Notes under the pieces: generated by a model
The model's database searches: none
Told to the model about the DNA's origin: nothing
Seen by the model: only the letters and a program-made list of their open reading frames with translations
Position numbers and translations under genes: made by a program
NCBI RefSeq assembly: GCF_032854445.1
Contig: NC_088295.1
Location: 83,064,644-83,124,643, forward strand
DNA length: 60,000 nucleotides
Reading direction: 5' to 3'
From: Liolophura sinensis
Taxonomy: Eukaryota > Mollusca > Polyplacophora > Chitonida > Chitonidae
Shown: one piece after another, positions 52,701 through 53,311 of the stretch
How the letters are laid out: every line of letters starts with the position of its first letter
Position numbering within the stretch: the first letter of the stretch is position 1

Positions 52701-53280
52701 AGATAGACTCGGAATATATATTCAGTTATAAATTTGGAAACATTCGTTAAATTATACCTCCAAGCAAATTAAATATGCTTTTTGTTCAAGAGAAATGGAA
52801 ATCCTCATGTTTTTGTAATGCAGGCGATCGACTTAAACAAATGTTTATTTCAAGGGCTATCCTATGCCACAAGTTATGTCTTATATTATGGTATACACGA
52901 TTACTCATTAACAGCGTACAGGGCGCTTAAGTTTAAAGAAATCTTTTAATTCTTGAAAACAATTCAAATTCTTGAAGATTAAAAGTTCCAAACTATGTGA
53001 ATCATATATGCATATATCCATATGTTTGATGATATGCCTATCTCGCATCAAAGAGGGAAGCGCTTCCATAATACGCAGCTTGGTTTTACCTTTTAGTTAA
53101 ATTGTGATTAATTTAAACTACAACAATATCTACAACAAAGAGGCATGGAAGACAAAAAGCTGACCTTGGTTGGTGTAATCCGACTCAGTTCCTGCTTCTT
53201 GTAAGACGAAGGTACAAGAAAAATTTGTCGGCTTACAGTGCTATTGCAGACAGTCGGTAGGAGTCCGATTGCCTCGAAAG
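413..53280 (-). CDS. Giant mosaic secreted CTLD/PAN/EGF/VWD protein gene (overview; 3' end outside window)
   Basis: One gene of one 5' non-coding exon and 56 coding exons, reconstructed from GT-AG splice sites. The reading phase is continuous across every junction, which is the main reason to treat it as one gene. About 9,560 coding nt (about 3,190 residues) lie in the window. Approximate residues: signal peptide 1-24; low-complexity N-terminus 25-320; CTLD1 320-486; CTLD2 486-627; PAN1 628-710; CTLD3 711-853; PAN2 854-935; CTLD4 936-1077; PAN3 1078-1158; CTLD5 1159-1307; CTLD6 1308-1451; EGF 1452-1493; VWD1/C8/TIL 1494-1846; three EGFs 1847-1978; Lys/Ser region 1979-2562; EGF 2563-2606; VWD2/C8/TIL 2607-2990; EGF, EGF, loop, EGF 2991-3154; VWD3 from 3155. 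VWD-C8-TIL assemblies are typical of gel-forming and adhesive extracellular proteins (mucins, zonadhesin, tectorins, SCO-spondin, sea-star footprint protein). I do not recognise a named orthologue. Function is inferred: a disulfide-linked secreted matrix or adhesive component. Confidence 0.88.
880..1250. repeat. Degenerate tandem repeat, about 65-70 bp unit
   Basis: About five diverged copies of a unit containing ATGTGGTGATCAACAAACAG and CTCAATGTCTCGCTTTTCA. Intron between VWD3 and the preceding EGF exon. Confidence 0.6.
1371..1502 (-). CDS. Ca2+-binding EGF-like exon before VWD3
   Basis: 132 nt, phase 1 to phase 1. DINECKEMENACGPNARCYN, QDPGFQCACKRGKTGDPYSE, VGCH: a six-Cys EGF_CA. Same length and phase as its counterpart at 9,899-9,768. 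A degenerate repeat lies in the intron between this exon and VWD3 (about 880-1,250). Confidence 0.88.
1822..1872 (-). CDS. 51-nt Cys-loop exon
   Basis: Acceptor TTTCAG, donor G|GTAAGG, phase 1 to phase 1. It encodes IPDCADGSRRNSKGECV plus a Gly completed by the next exon. It occupies the same place, between two EGF exons ahead of a VWD, as the 584-residue Lys/Ser exon of the previous unit. That exon begins QPNDC and ends NKKSGKCQG, so this short exon looks like the uninterrupted form. It is too short for the ORF listing and was found by splice sites and phase. Confidence 0.74.
2243..2368 (-). CDS. Ca2+-binding EGF-like exon
   Basis: 126 nt, phase 1 to phase 1, donor A|GTACGT. DEDECALGTHRCAKDAVCIN, KEGTYECACNVGFAGDGKIC: a full EGF_CA with D-x-D-E-C and the C-x-N-x4-Y-x-C consensus. 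It leads to the 51-nt loop exon. Confidence 0.88.
2552..2740. repeat. 63-bp tandem repeat, three copies
   Basis: Unit AGATTTACATTACACACATT ... GATGCTCAAAAAGATCAGGC C; copies 1 and 2 are close, copy 3 diverges at its end. The period of 63 bp keeps one plus-strand frame open, which is an artefact. Intronic. Confidence 0.75.
2954..3137 (-). CDS. EGF-like exon after TIL2
   Basis: 184 nt, phase 0 to phase 1, acceptor TTCAG and donor G|GTAATT. VDTSFMSDDCKTIRTCQIGG, KCHPKARCAVRKGVRGCHCK, RGWRNGNGVDRCD. It is the positional homologue of the exon at 15,249-15,069 and has the same form: a short lead with two Cys, then an EGF-like module. A foldback element lies in its 5' intron. Confidence 0.8.
3199..3339. 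mobile_element. Foldback (MITE-like) element
   Basis: The left end GGGCACTTTCACAAA and the right end TTTGTGAAAGAGTGCCC are inverted copies (2-nt indel). Inside, TTTCTCGTAA (left) and TTACGAGAAA (right) are also inverted. The 141-bp stretch can fold into an interrupted hairpin and has no coding capacity. It sits 60 bp upstream of the EGF exon at 3,137. No clear target-site duplication. Confidence 0.5.
3685..3870 (-). mobile_element. SINE fragment, antisense
   Basis: The minus strand contains GGTCTTTCAGCAACCTGCAG, CCATGGGTTTCCCCAACG and CACCATAATGATGGTCGCCA, collinear with the central body of the SINE at 58,343. The tRNA head is degraded and the tail truncated. In the intron between TIL2 and the next EGF exon. 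Confidence 0.6.
3943..4148 (-). CDS. TIL domain 2
   Basis: 206 nt, phase 1 to phase 0. MACGENMVYQPLTSACPRTC, ANPKMDPSSCTLPDVEGCVC, KKGLVLSGDKCVKPEQCGCM: a ten-Cys TIL with the closing CGC. It follows C8-2 and has the same phases as TIL1. The donor CCA|GTAAGT joins the next exon in phase 0. Confidence 0.87.
5112..5810 (-). CDS. C8 domain 2 (two exons)
   Basis: Exons 5,810-5,683 and 5,291-5,112, phases 2/1/1. CKAPQDNVEECPTEMAREQV, SMCGMISNIDGPFADCIG, then VDNCFYDLCMDYENKETELC, ADICRGYGVDVHFRTKDFC. The C-x3-C and paired-Cys pattern fits C8. Unlike the first unit, an intron splits the domain after GPFADCIGE. A long 28-bp minisatellite lies in the intron just upstream of the first exon (5,819-6,627) and a short degenerate repeat separates the two exons. 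Confidence 0.85.
5366..5600. repeat. Degenerate repeat, about 39-bp unit
   Basis: About six diverged copies of TTACACGTGTATGTGTAATA TTTTAAC-like sequence in the intron that splits C8-2. Confidence 0.55.
5819..6627. repeat. 28-bp minisatellite, about 29 copies
   Basis: Unit close to ACACTGTGATTAGTCCACAA CCAATCAC, with recurrent GGTTAG/GATTAG and AAC/ATC variants. It begins immediately upstream of the first C8-2 exon (acceptor at 5,811), so the polypyrimidine tract of that exon directly borders the array. Confidence 0.9.
7109..9017 (-). CDS. von Willebrand factor type D domain 2
   Basis: Exons 9,017-8,710, 8,385-8,216 and 7,267-7,109; phases 1/0/2/2. Hallmarks: CRGSGDPHYFTFDGIKIDYM then GTCTYTLVKPCPTSGVCN in the first, and GMCGLCGNFNGKKDDDLVDR, then AVFGDTWRV, in the third. 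GDPH, CGLC and the Ca2+ loop are all present. CGLC is the CxxC form linked to disulfide-mediated assembly in VWF and mucins. A full-length SINE sits in the intron between this domain's second and third exons (7,330-7,687). Confidence 0.92.
7316..7701 (-). mobile_element. tRNA-derived SINE with target-site duplication
   Basis: The minus strand runs from a tRNA-like head (box A TAGCACAGTTGGTAGAGC, a B-box-like GATCGAGTCACACC) through a central body to the tail GACGTTAAACCCCAAGCACT ending in CACTCACTC. The 14-bp direct repeat TTGTTCAGATAGAG at 7,316-7,329 and 7,688-7,701 is a perfect target-site duplication. The tail type is familiar from bivalve SINEs. Inserted in an intron of VWD2. It lacks coding capacity. 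Confidence 0.85.
9768..9899 (-). CDS. Ca2+-binding EGF-like exon before VWD2
   Basis: 132 nt, phase 1 to phase 1. DINECRERTHKCPKGSKCKN, TIGSYTCQCKKGNLVEIAGK, MKCE: a six-Cys EGF_CA with the C-x-N-x4-Y-x-C hydroxylation consensus. The intron upstream (9,900-10,615) contains a degenerate repeat of about 55 bp near 10,330-10,600. The counterpart exon in the next unit is 1,502-1,371. Confidence 0.87.
10330..10600. repeat. Degenerate repeat, about 55-bp unit
   Basis: Around five diverged copies sharing CTATCTGACCAAA and GTATTCT elements, ending just upstream (plus-strand sense) of the Lys/Ser exon's donor. Intronic. Confidence 0.55.
10616..12367 (-). CDS. 584-residue Lys/Ser repeat exon inserted between the two Cys of a small loop
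   Basis: Acceptor TTTCAG before 12,367, donor G|GTGAGT after 10,616, 1,752 nt, phase 1 to phase 1, no stop. It starts QPNDCKEGVDLSQ and ends DGFKLNKKSGKCQG. Between them lie 14 tandem 8-residue units SGKASKN[KR], a block KSSGGSSDKDDLLKKLLIKK, five more units, a second near-identical block, GKKSKGKKS runs, SSEGSSES-type acidic Ser runs and a Lys-rich stretch predicted helical. Cys is nearly absent except near the ends. The region is very basic with SSSEE-type phosphorylation sites. The 24-bp DNA repeat makes a long antisense reading frame that is an artefact. Likely role: a disordered polycation binding anionic polymers or mineral (inference). Confidence 0.87.
11472..12175 (-). repeat. 24-bp coding repeat and duplicated 100-bp block
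   Basis: Inside the Lys/Ser exon, the 24-bp unit (minus strand AGTGGAAAGGCAAGTAAGAA-like, coding SGKASKN[KR]) recurs 14 and then 5 times. The two runs are separated and followed by near-identical copies of a block coding KKSRKGKKSSGGSSDKDDLL and KKLLIKKSSSEEKSRNKSGK, a larger duplication of about 250 bp. Confidence 0.85.
13246..13371 (-). CDS. Ca2+-binding EGF-like exon
   Basis: 126 nt, phase 1 to phase 1. INECRQKDKGGCSHRCVNLR, GSYRCICPAGTTMGDDKKTC. The split first codon joins the preceding EGF exon. It has consensus residues for Ca2+ coordination and Asn/Asp hydroxylation (C-x-N-x4-Y-x-C: CVNLRGSYRC). Its donor leads into the Lys/Ser exon. Confidence 0.85.
13820..13890. repeat. (TA)n/(AC)n microsatellite at an exon edge
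   Basis: About 63 bp of TA dinucleotides followed by a short AC run, abutting the uncertain 3' end of the EGF exon at 14,022. Confidence 0.92.
13885..14022 (-). CDS. Ca2+-binding EGF-like exon, donor uncertain
   Basis: The acceptor CCCTCAG precedes 14,022. DIDECTSKRRPCGRDARCEN and TPGSYKC are a clear EGF_CA start. The 3' end is ambiguous. A consensus donor T|GTAAGA would end the exon at 13,933 and lose Cys 5-6. Reading on (ILECKKALRSAEDDVKVC) gives all six Cys, but then only weak GTGTGT or GTGTAT donors within an (AC)n/(TA)n microsatellite keep phase 1 (ends near 13,891 or 13,885). The next exon requires phase 1, and both readings satisfy it. An AAG|GTATGT donor at 13,894 would break the frame. 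Confidence 0.68.
15069..15249 (-). CDS. VWC-like/EGF-like exon
   Basis: 181 nt, phase 0 to phase 1, acceptor TTAG and donor GAAG|GTAAAT. It begins with a short VWC-like strip (GDVWTDGRCHRKYTCQRNGK) and continues as an EGF-like module (VSCHETATCKRNRFGKQSCH then CQRGYEGDGITSCE). The counterpart in the second VWD unit is the exon at 3,137-2,954, with the same phases. Confidence 0.8.
15794..15996 (-). CDS. TIL (trypsin-inhibitor-like, Cys-rich) domain 1
   Basis: 203 nt, phase 1 to phase 0. Signatures: LCPENAVFRSKASACQDSCE, CCKRKPQEGCECKTGYLLSG, TKCVRSSECGCRGRDG. The Cys spacing and closing CGC are those of the TIL fold, and it lies in the usual VWD-C8-TIL order. The phase-0 donor joins it to the next exon, which starts VGDVWTDGRCHRKYTCQRNG, a VWC-like extension seen after TIL domains in such proteins. 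Confidence 0.85.
16646..16920 (-). CDS. C8 domain 1
   Basis: A single 275-nt exon, phase 2 to phase 1. Cys pattern: CTNVPSVPITDECTEASKML, SKELCGWLN, NYIESCVFDMCAGMDLQEVR followed by CNYAESYATEA, and TDC. The order C, C-x-W, C-x3-C, C-x2-Y matches C8 (the eight-Cys module after VWD). It is in its expected position between VWD1 and TIL1. In domain 2 the same module is split over two exons. Confidence 0.85.
17393..18967 (-). CDS. von Willebrand factor type D domain 1
   Basis: Exons 18,967-18,717, 18,185-18,089 and 17,624-17,393. The first holds CHGSGDPHFTTFDGVRIHFQ and then GSCRYTLAKPC, the VWD hallmark with the GDPH tetrapeptide. The third holds the Ca2+ loop and CxxC, KMCGICGNYNDEEDDDKFIA, followed by IGNSWLTY. 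The domain is complete and ends in an acidic linker (DDAEENEAEGHE). GDPH is the site of autocatalytic cleavage in some mucin VWDs; whether that occurs here is unknown. The first VWD intron contains a 33-bp repeat (18,395-18,630). Confidence 0.92.
18395..18630. repeat. 33-bp tandem repeat, about 7 copies
   Basis: Unit close to TTAGCTATGACTGTGTACAT CTGTAGATTACAT. Located in the intron between the first and second VWD1 exons. The 33-bp period keeps frames open on both strands. Confidence 0.8.
19441..19566 (-). CDS. EGF-like exon before VWD1
   Basis: 126 nt, phase 1 to phase 1, donor A|GTACGT. The peptide CRSGKITCPKNAECATTKRG followed by STCVCKNGYTAITQDEELVG and CQ has the six-Cys EGF-like spacing (C, C, C, C-x-C, C). 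There is no D-x-[ND]-E-C start, so it is not an obvious Ca2+-binding EGF. It links the lectin block to the first VWD unit. Confidence 0.78.
19928..21432 (-). CDS. C-type lectin domain 6
   Basis: Exons 21,432-21,273, 20,926-20,827 and 20,099-19,928, phases 1/2/0/1. This is the most canonical fold of the six: NCPEGWEPFGGMCYMMERNK, ARDICRLNGAELLSIGSQAE, VWIGLNDQEKEMKWIFLDGT, FKNWADPKDPYRPDKDDCAA, LQWKDRSCSSKYYYMCEA. WIGLND and W-K-D-C are well kept, but the EPN position is replaced by a longer P-K-D-P loop. Ca2+ binding is possible; sugar specificity cannot be predicted. It follows CTLD5 with no PAN between them and ends the lectin block. Confidence 0.88.
21792..25122 (-). CDS. C-type lectin domain 5
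   Basis: Exons 25,122-24,945, 23,071-22,951 and 21,939-21,792, phases 1/2/0/1. Signatures: SHCPPGTFVDKGSRRCYRIV, WDEAQDECDRLGGKLAVIPD, FWIGMISDIRGNMKWRWGVK, RMCGCARAKRLDWKLNSCGD, AFLCEF. The ligand loop reads GGNEAKHKK and the WND position WKLNS, so Ca2+ site 2 is absent. The third exon is strongly basic (KHKKWFKGRKER) with an extra Cys (CGC). The introns of 1.9 kb and 1.0 kb show no repeat arrays or genes. Confidence 0.86.
23072..24944. other. Intron between the first two CTLD5 exons, no features seen
   Basis: 1.9 kb of AT-rich intron. No exon, repeat array or complete mobile element was recognised. A B-box-like GAGTTCAAATCC at about 24,771 may be an old SINE trace but lies inside the 3' part of the preceding intron side and has no box A partner. 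Confidence 0.5.
25663..26418 (-). CDS. PAN/apple domain 3
   Basis: Exons 26,418-26,268 and 25,754-25,663, phases 1/2/1. The core is DEDCANKCIDDDSCLSFNFN followed by YKANQCELSKLSRF; it is less basic than PAN1 and PAN2. The donor CA|GTGAGT at 26,267 also occurs in a decayed copy 131 bp further downstream (see the pseudo-exon). It closes the third CTLD-PAN repeat. Confidence 0.8.
26137..26225 (-). pseudogene. Decayed partial duplicate of the PAN3 first exon
   Basis: On the minus strand this stretch parallels the 3' half of the PAN3 exon. VDCTNYKYINDDSCIFVSF corresponds to EDCANKCIDDDSCLSFNF, followed by the same CA|GTGAGTTTTT donor, displaced by 131 bp. The second PAN Cys is Tyr here, one codon is inserted, and I see no acceptor or 5' half. 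It is a local tandem duplication of exon end plus intron start, with no sign that it is spliced in. Confidence 0.65.
26643..28120 (-). CDS. C-type lectin domain 4
   Basis: Exons 28,120-27,940, 27,461-27,347 and 26,772-26,643, phases 1/2/0/1. Signatures: AHCPEGSIKLPKSDRCFKYF, NWQTAERKCGRGKFPGNLLI, KALWTGCNRRGARDFGWSVF, KKRCVQARNDNLEWEAENCN, YVCEY. There is no EPN/QPD and the WND position is WEAEN, so it is not a canonical sugar binder. Two extra basic patches (GRGKF, NRRGAR) are present. PAN3 follows. Confidence 0.85.
28562..29165 (-). CDS. PAN/apple domain 2
   Basis: Exons 29,165-29,012 and 28,653-28,562, phases 1/2/1. The core is PETCARRCFQRKKCLAFDYN followed by KKKKACRFLHNSKF, with the same C-x3-C-x5-C ... 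C spacing as PAN1. The residues between are highly basic. It sits between CTLD3 and CTLD4 in the repeating module. Both splice junctions keep the frame. Confidence 0.8.
30080..31910 (-). CDS. C-type lectin domain 3
   Basis: Exons 31,910-31,733, 31,129-31,015 and 30,215-30,080, phases 1/2/0/1. Visible signatures: SHCPREADIRNQDTGICYQF, WFDAQTECTRNGGHLAIVDN, VYFIGFNDLDMKGDFYWQWN, KKKQPNDPDQEQNCGAAT, WQDKPCEEKRPFLCQF. The motif at the ligand loop is QPND with WQD, between the mannose-type EPN and galactose-type QPD forms. Weak Ca2+ binding is possible. PAN2 follows. Confidence 0.88.
31535..31685 (-). mobile_element. SINE fragment, antisense
   Basis: The minus strand reads GGCCGCCGTCGTATAAGTGA then an AATAAATAGATAACT-like end. 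The head portion is replaced by unrelated sequence. Intron between the first and second CTLD3 exons. A related degraded piece lies at 29,735-29,945 in the CTLD3-PAN2 intron. Confidence 0.5.
32125..33348. repeat. 51-bp minisatellite, 24 copies, open on both strands
   Basis: Unit TCTGTTAGTGGTGACAAACA then GTCAGGTCGGTGGGTGAACA then TTACATTTACT. Copies are highly similar. The first seven carry AAC at one site and later ones mostly GAC. Because 51 is a multiple of 3, long frames without stops exist on both strands. It fills most of the intron between PAN1 and CTLD3. I see no splice sites joining it in frame to the gene. Confidence 0.93.
33450..34991 (-). CDS. PAN/apple domain 1
   Basis: Exons 34,991-34,838 and 33,544-33,450, phases 1/2/1. 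The core is ENKCARVCDRRKKCLGINFF, then KKKKKCEILSDNIF. The spacing C-x3-C-x5-C, an aromatic core and then C-x-L is the PAN hallmark. PAN domains mediate protein or carbohydrate contacts in extracellular proteins. The same two-exon layout occurs in PAN2 and PAN3. The 1.3-kb intron between the two exons is mostly a 44-bp minisatellite; the next intron holds a 51-bp minisatellite. Confidence 0.8.
33784..34569. repeat. 44-bp minisatellite, about 18 copies
   Basis: Unit GTTCTATCATTTTCACATGG then GCTACTCACTTAATGATCCT then TGAC, with small indels. It fills the intron between the two PAN1 exons. Confidence 0.9.
35621..36858 (-). CDS. C-type lectin domain 2 (divergent)
   Basis: Exons 36,858-36,678, 36,323-36,209 and 35,750-35,621, phases 1/2/0/1. 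The Cys framework is intact: ECPSGSF, NNRCYKFYKNKLAWQEAYQY followed by CLNEGGNLVVFDDE, SDIWISYTDKLEEGKF, KREQNCLMAT, KKCSESRNFVCEF. The EPN/QPD position reads QPNG and the WND position is lost (KKCSES), so classical Ca2+/sugar binding is doubtful. It is followed directly by PAN1, forming the first CTLD-PAN pair. Confidence 0.86.
37437..39032 (-). CDS. C-type lectin domain 1 plus basic Cys-loop tail
   Basis: Exons 39,032-38,885, 38,394-38,301 and 37,692-37,437, boundary phases 1/2/0/1. CTLD signatures are CDFEDNNRCYIYKSKKKSFS, AEQDCQKLHGHLASINSS, WFGLYQKRKDWIYAD, VNWDKNEPND and CRWRDRSCKAEYAYLCE. It carries the EPN tripeptide that in vertebrate CTLDs gives mannose-type Ca2+-dependent binding, but WRD in place of WND. 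It is the best candidate for sugar binding among the six. After the last CTLD Cys the third exon continues into a basic Gly/Ser tail with two Cys (KECKKRGKKGKG...RNCKG), a feature the other five lack. Confidence 0.88.
39622..39745. repeat. Possible foldback element
   Basis: GGATTCATGAAGCTCACT and its partial inverse ACTTCATGAAACT bracket an inner inverted pair (AACTTAGT / ACTAAGTTTAC). Short and imperfect. In the 1.6-kb intron 39,033-40,661, where nothing else is visible. Confidence 0.35.
40662..40793 (-). CDS. Lys-rich exon with acidic Ser tail
   Basis: The acceptor CATCAG and donor G|GTAAGC bound a 132-nt exon, phase 1 to phase 1. It encodes a run of Lys/Arg/His (KKDKKRKHKKEKGKKKKKKD and on) followed by SSESSSSEEDEDE, a charge-segregated polyampholyte. 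The Ser/Glu tail matches acidophilic (CK2/Fam20C-type) kinase sites, so phosphorylation is plausible but unproven. It is the last low-complexity exon before the lectin block. The upstream intron (40,794-42,834) contains a minisatellite; the downstream one (39,033-40,661) contains only a possible foldback element. Confidence 0.75.
41285..42235. repeat. About 56-bp minisatellite, about 17 copies
   Basis: Unit containing GTGAGCCACCGATAATATTT ACTGTTATAAGTTAGTCATAGACGG in the most uniform part. The 5' and 3' parts are diverged. Intron between the Gly/Met-rich and Lys-rich exons. Confidence 0.85.
42835..43314 (-). CDS. Gly/Met/Trp-rich low-complexity exon (160 residues)
   Basis: The acceptor CTGCAG precedes 43,314 and the donor C|GTAAGT follows 42,835; 480 nt, phase 1 to phase 1. 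The N-terminal half repeats Met-Lys-Gly-Met-type motifs (MKGMQFDMDFD, IKGMKF, MKGMKIGHM). The C-terminal half is a tandem of about 8 residues, GGGGWNMEG, with WKMKG and SWKMEG variants. There is no Cys. Composition is dominated by Gly, Met, Lys, Trp and acidic residues. No known family is recognised; it resembles structural, silk-like or adhesive segments. The regular Trp spacing suggests aromatic stacking or crosslinking (inference). Confidence 0.8.
43969..46950 (-). CDS. Four small low-complexity linker exons
   Basis: Exons at 46,950-46,909 (42 nt, RYFTFGDGGSSESR), 46,264-46,223 (42 nt, GSSAKYGDQNDYLR), 44,665-44,588 (78 nt, containing ALVEAKMKKGGKTHGSADYQ then RWMSAH) and 43,998-43,969 (30 nt, AYSWSSSWSS). 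All are phase 1 to phase 1 and have GT-AG borders. The 78-nt exon has a weak pyrimidine tract, so an internal 27-nt version starting at 44,614 is possible. No Cys is present. The peptides are Gly/Ser/Tyr/Trp-rich, like flexible matrix linkers. The introns hold a degenerate repeat (44,855-45,260) and an (ATT)n tract (46,679-46,722). Confidence 0.66.
44855..45260. repeat. Degenerate 32-34 bp repeat
   Basis: Copies of GGCGGTGCAGTGCATATCTC TTCGGGTATTCT with progressive divergence to the right. Intron between two low-complexity exons. Confidence 0.7.
46421..46482 (+). mobile_element. SINE 3'-tail remnant
   Basis: CGCCGCGATATGGCTGAAAT ... GATGTGGCGTTAACCCACGA ... CATTCATTC is a typical mollusc SINE tail of the class seen at 7,330-7,687. 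Only the tail survives. Confidence 0.5.
46679..46722. repeat. (ATT)n microsatellite
   Basis: About 13 ATT units with one G substitution near the end. Intronic. Confidence 0.9.
47243..47447 (-). mobile_element. SINE copy, antisense
   Basis: On the minus strand: a degraded tRNA-like head (GATTTCAAGTCCAGCTC as B-box region), the GCAACCTGGGGATGGTCG core and the ATAAGTGAAAT tail ending in (AAATA)n. A diverged copy of the family at 58,343. Located in the intron between the last mini-exon and the next low-complexity exon. Confidence 0.7.
48236..49735. repeat. 47-48 bp minisatellite carrying a 356-bp exon-bearing duplication
   Basis: Unit CTGACTAATAGGCCAGGAAG then ACATCTTCCGACAATATGAT then CATGCTA, about 25 copies with interruptions. 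At 48,365-48,720 and from 48,721 on, a 356-bp segment containing a mini-exon, its flanks and several minisatellite units occurs twice in tandem. Confidence 0.85.
48376..49826 (-). CDS. Three 27-nt mini-exons encoding Ser/Lys peptides
   Basis: Exons at 49,826-49,800, 48,758-48,732 and 48,402-48,376. Each has a clean acceptor (TTTCAG) and donor (GTAAGT or GTGAGT) and is exactly 27 nt, phase 1 to phase 1. Encoded nonapeptides are YLTKKISKK, ISRSSSFKT and RSRSSSSKT. The last two exons and their flanking introns are near-identical 356-bp tandem copies. All three share the 3' flank GAAAATTAACT just downstream (read on the plus strand). No domain is recognisable. Basic Ser-rich peptides could be phosphorylated or bind polyanions (inference). 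They are embedded in a 47-48 bp minisatellite. Skipping any of them would not shift the frame. Confidence 0.72.
50295..50530 (-). mobile_element. SINE fragment, antisense
   Basis: The minus-strand tail (CCGCCGTCGTATAAGTGAAA) and core (CTGATGATCGTGGTTTTCCC) match the SINE family at 58,343, with an (AAATA)-like end at 50,295-50,320. It lies in the first coding intron (49,827-51,397), which otherwise shows nothing. Confidence 0.6.
51398..51495 (-). CDS. Signal-peptide exon with start codon
   Basis: The acceptor TTGTAG precedes 51,495. The ATG at 51,470 has a strong start context (AAG before it, G after). The encoded peptide is MARIVPILVAVVVVAMLLTD followed by TDAT: one Arg near the N-terminus, a Val/Leu-rich hydrophobic core and small residues near the probable cleavage site, i.e. 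a secretory signal peptide. The donor AT|GTAAGT at 51,397 leaves phase 1, matching every later low-complexity exon. This start is chosen because the downstream exons then read in one frame. Confidence 0.85.
53165..53280 (-). other. Probable 5' non-coding exon
   Basis: On the minus strand, about 115 nt downstream of the TATA box reach a donor AAG|GTCAGC at 53,164. No ATG in it gives a useful frame. It would splice to the acceptor TTGTAG|CCGTT before 51,495, leaving a 25-nt leader upstream of the coding ATG. The intron of about 1.7 kb (51,496-53,164) contains a SINE-derived fragment near 51,605-51,720 and otherwise only AT-rich sequence. Confidence 0.5.
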
Positions 53281-53303
53281 CGTCGTAAGAGTTGAGCGTT
53301 TGG

Positions 53304-53311
53304 TTTTTATA
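53304..53311 (-). promoter_or_regulatory. TATA box of the giant gene
   Basis: The minus strand reads TATAAAAA here, in the context GCTGGTATAAAAACC. About 30 nt downstream lies the presumed start of a non-coding first exon that ends in a good splice donor. A canonical TATA box fits a strongly expressed, tissue-restricted gene; that expression pattern is inference. The start site near 53,280 is set only by spacing. Confidence 0.62.
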
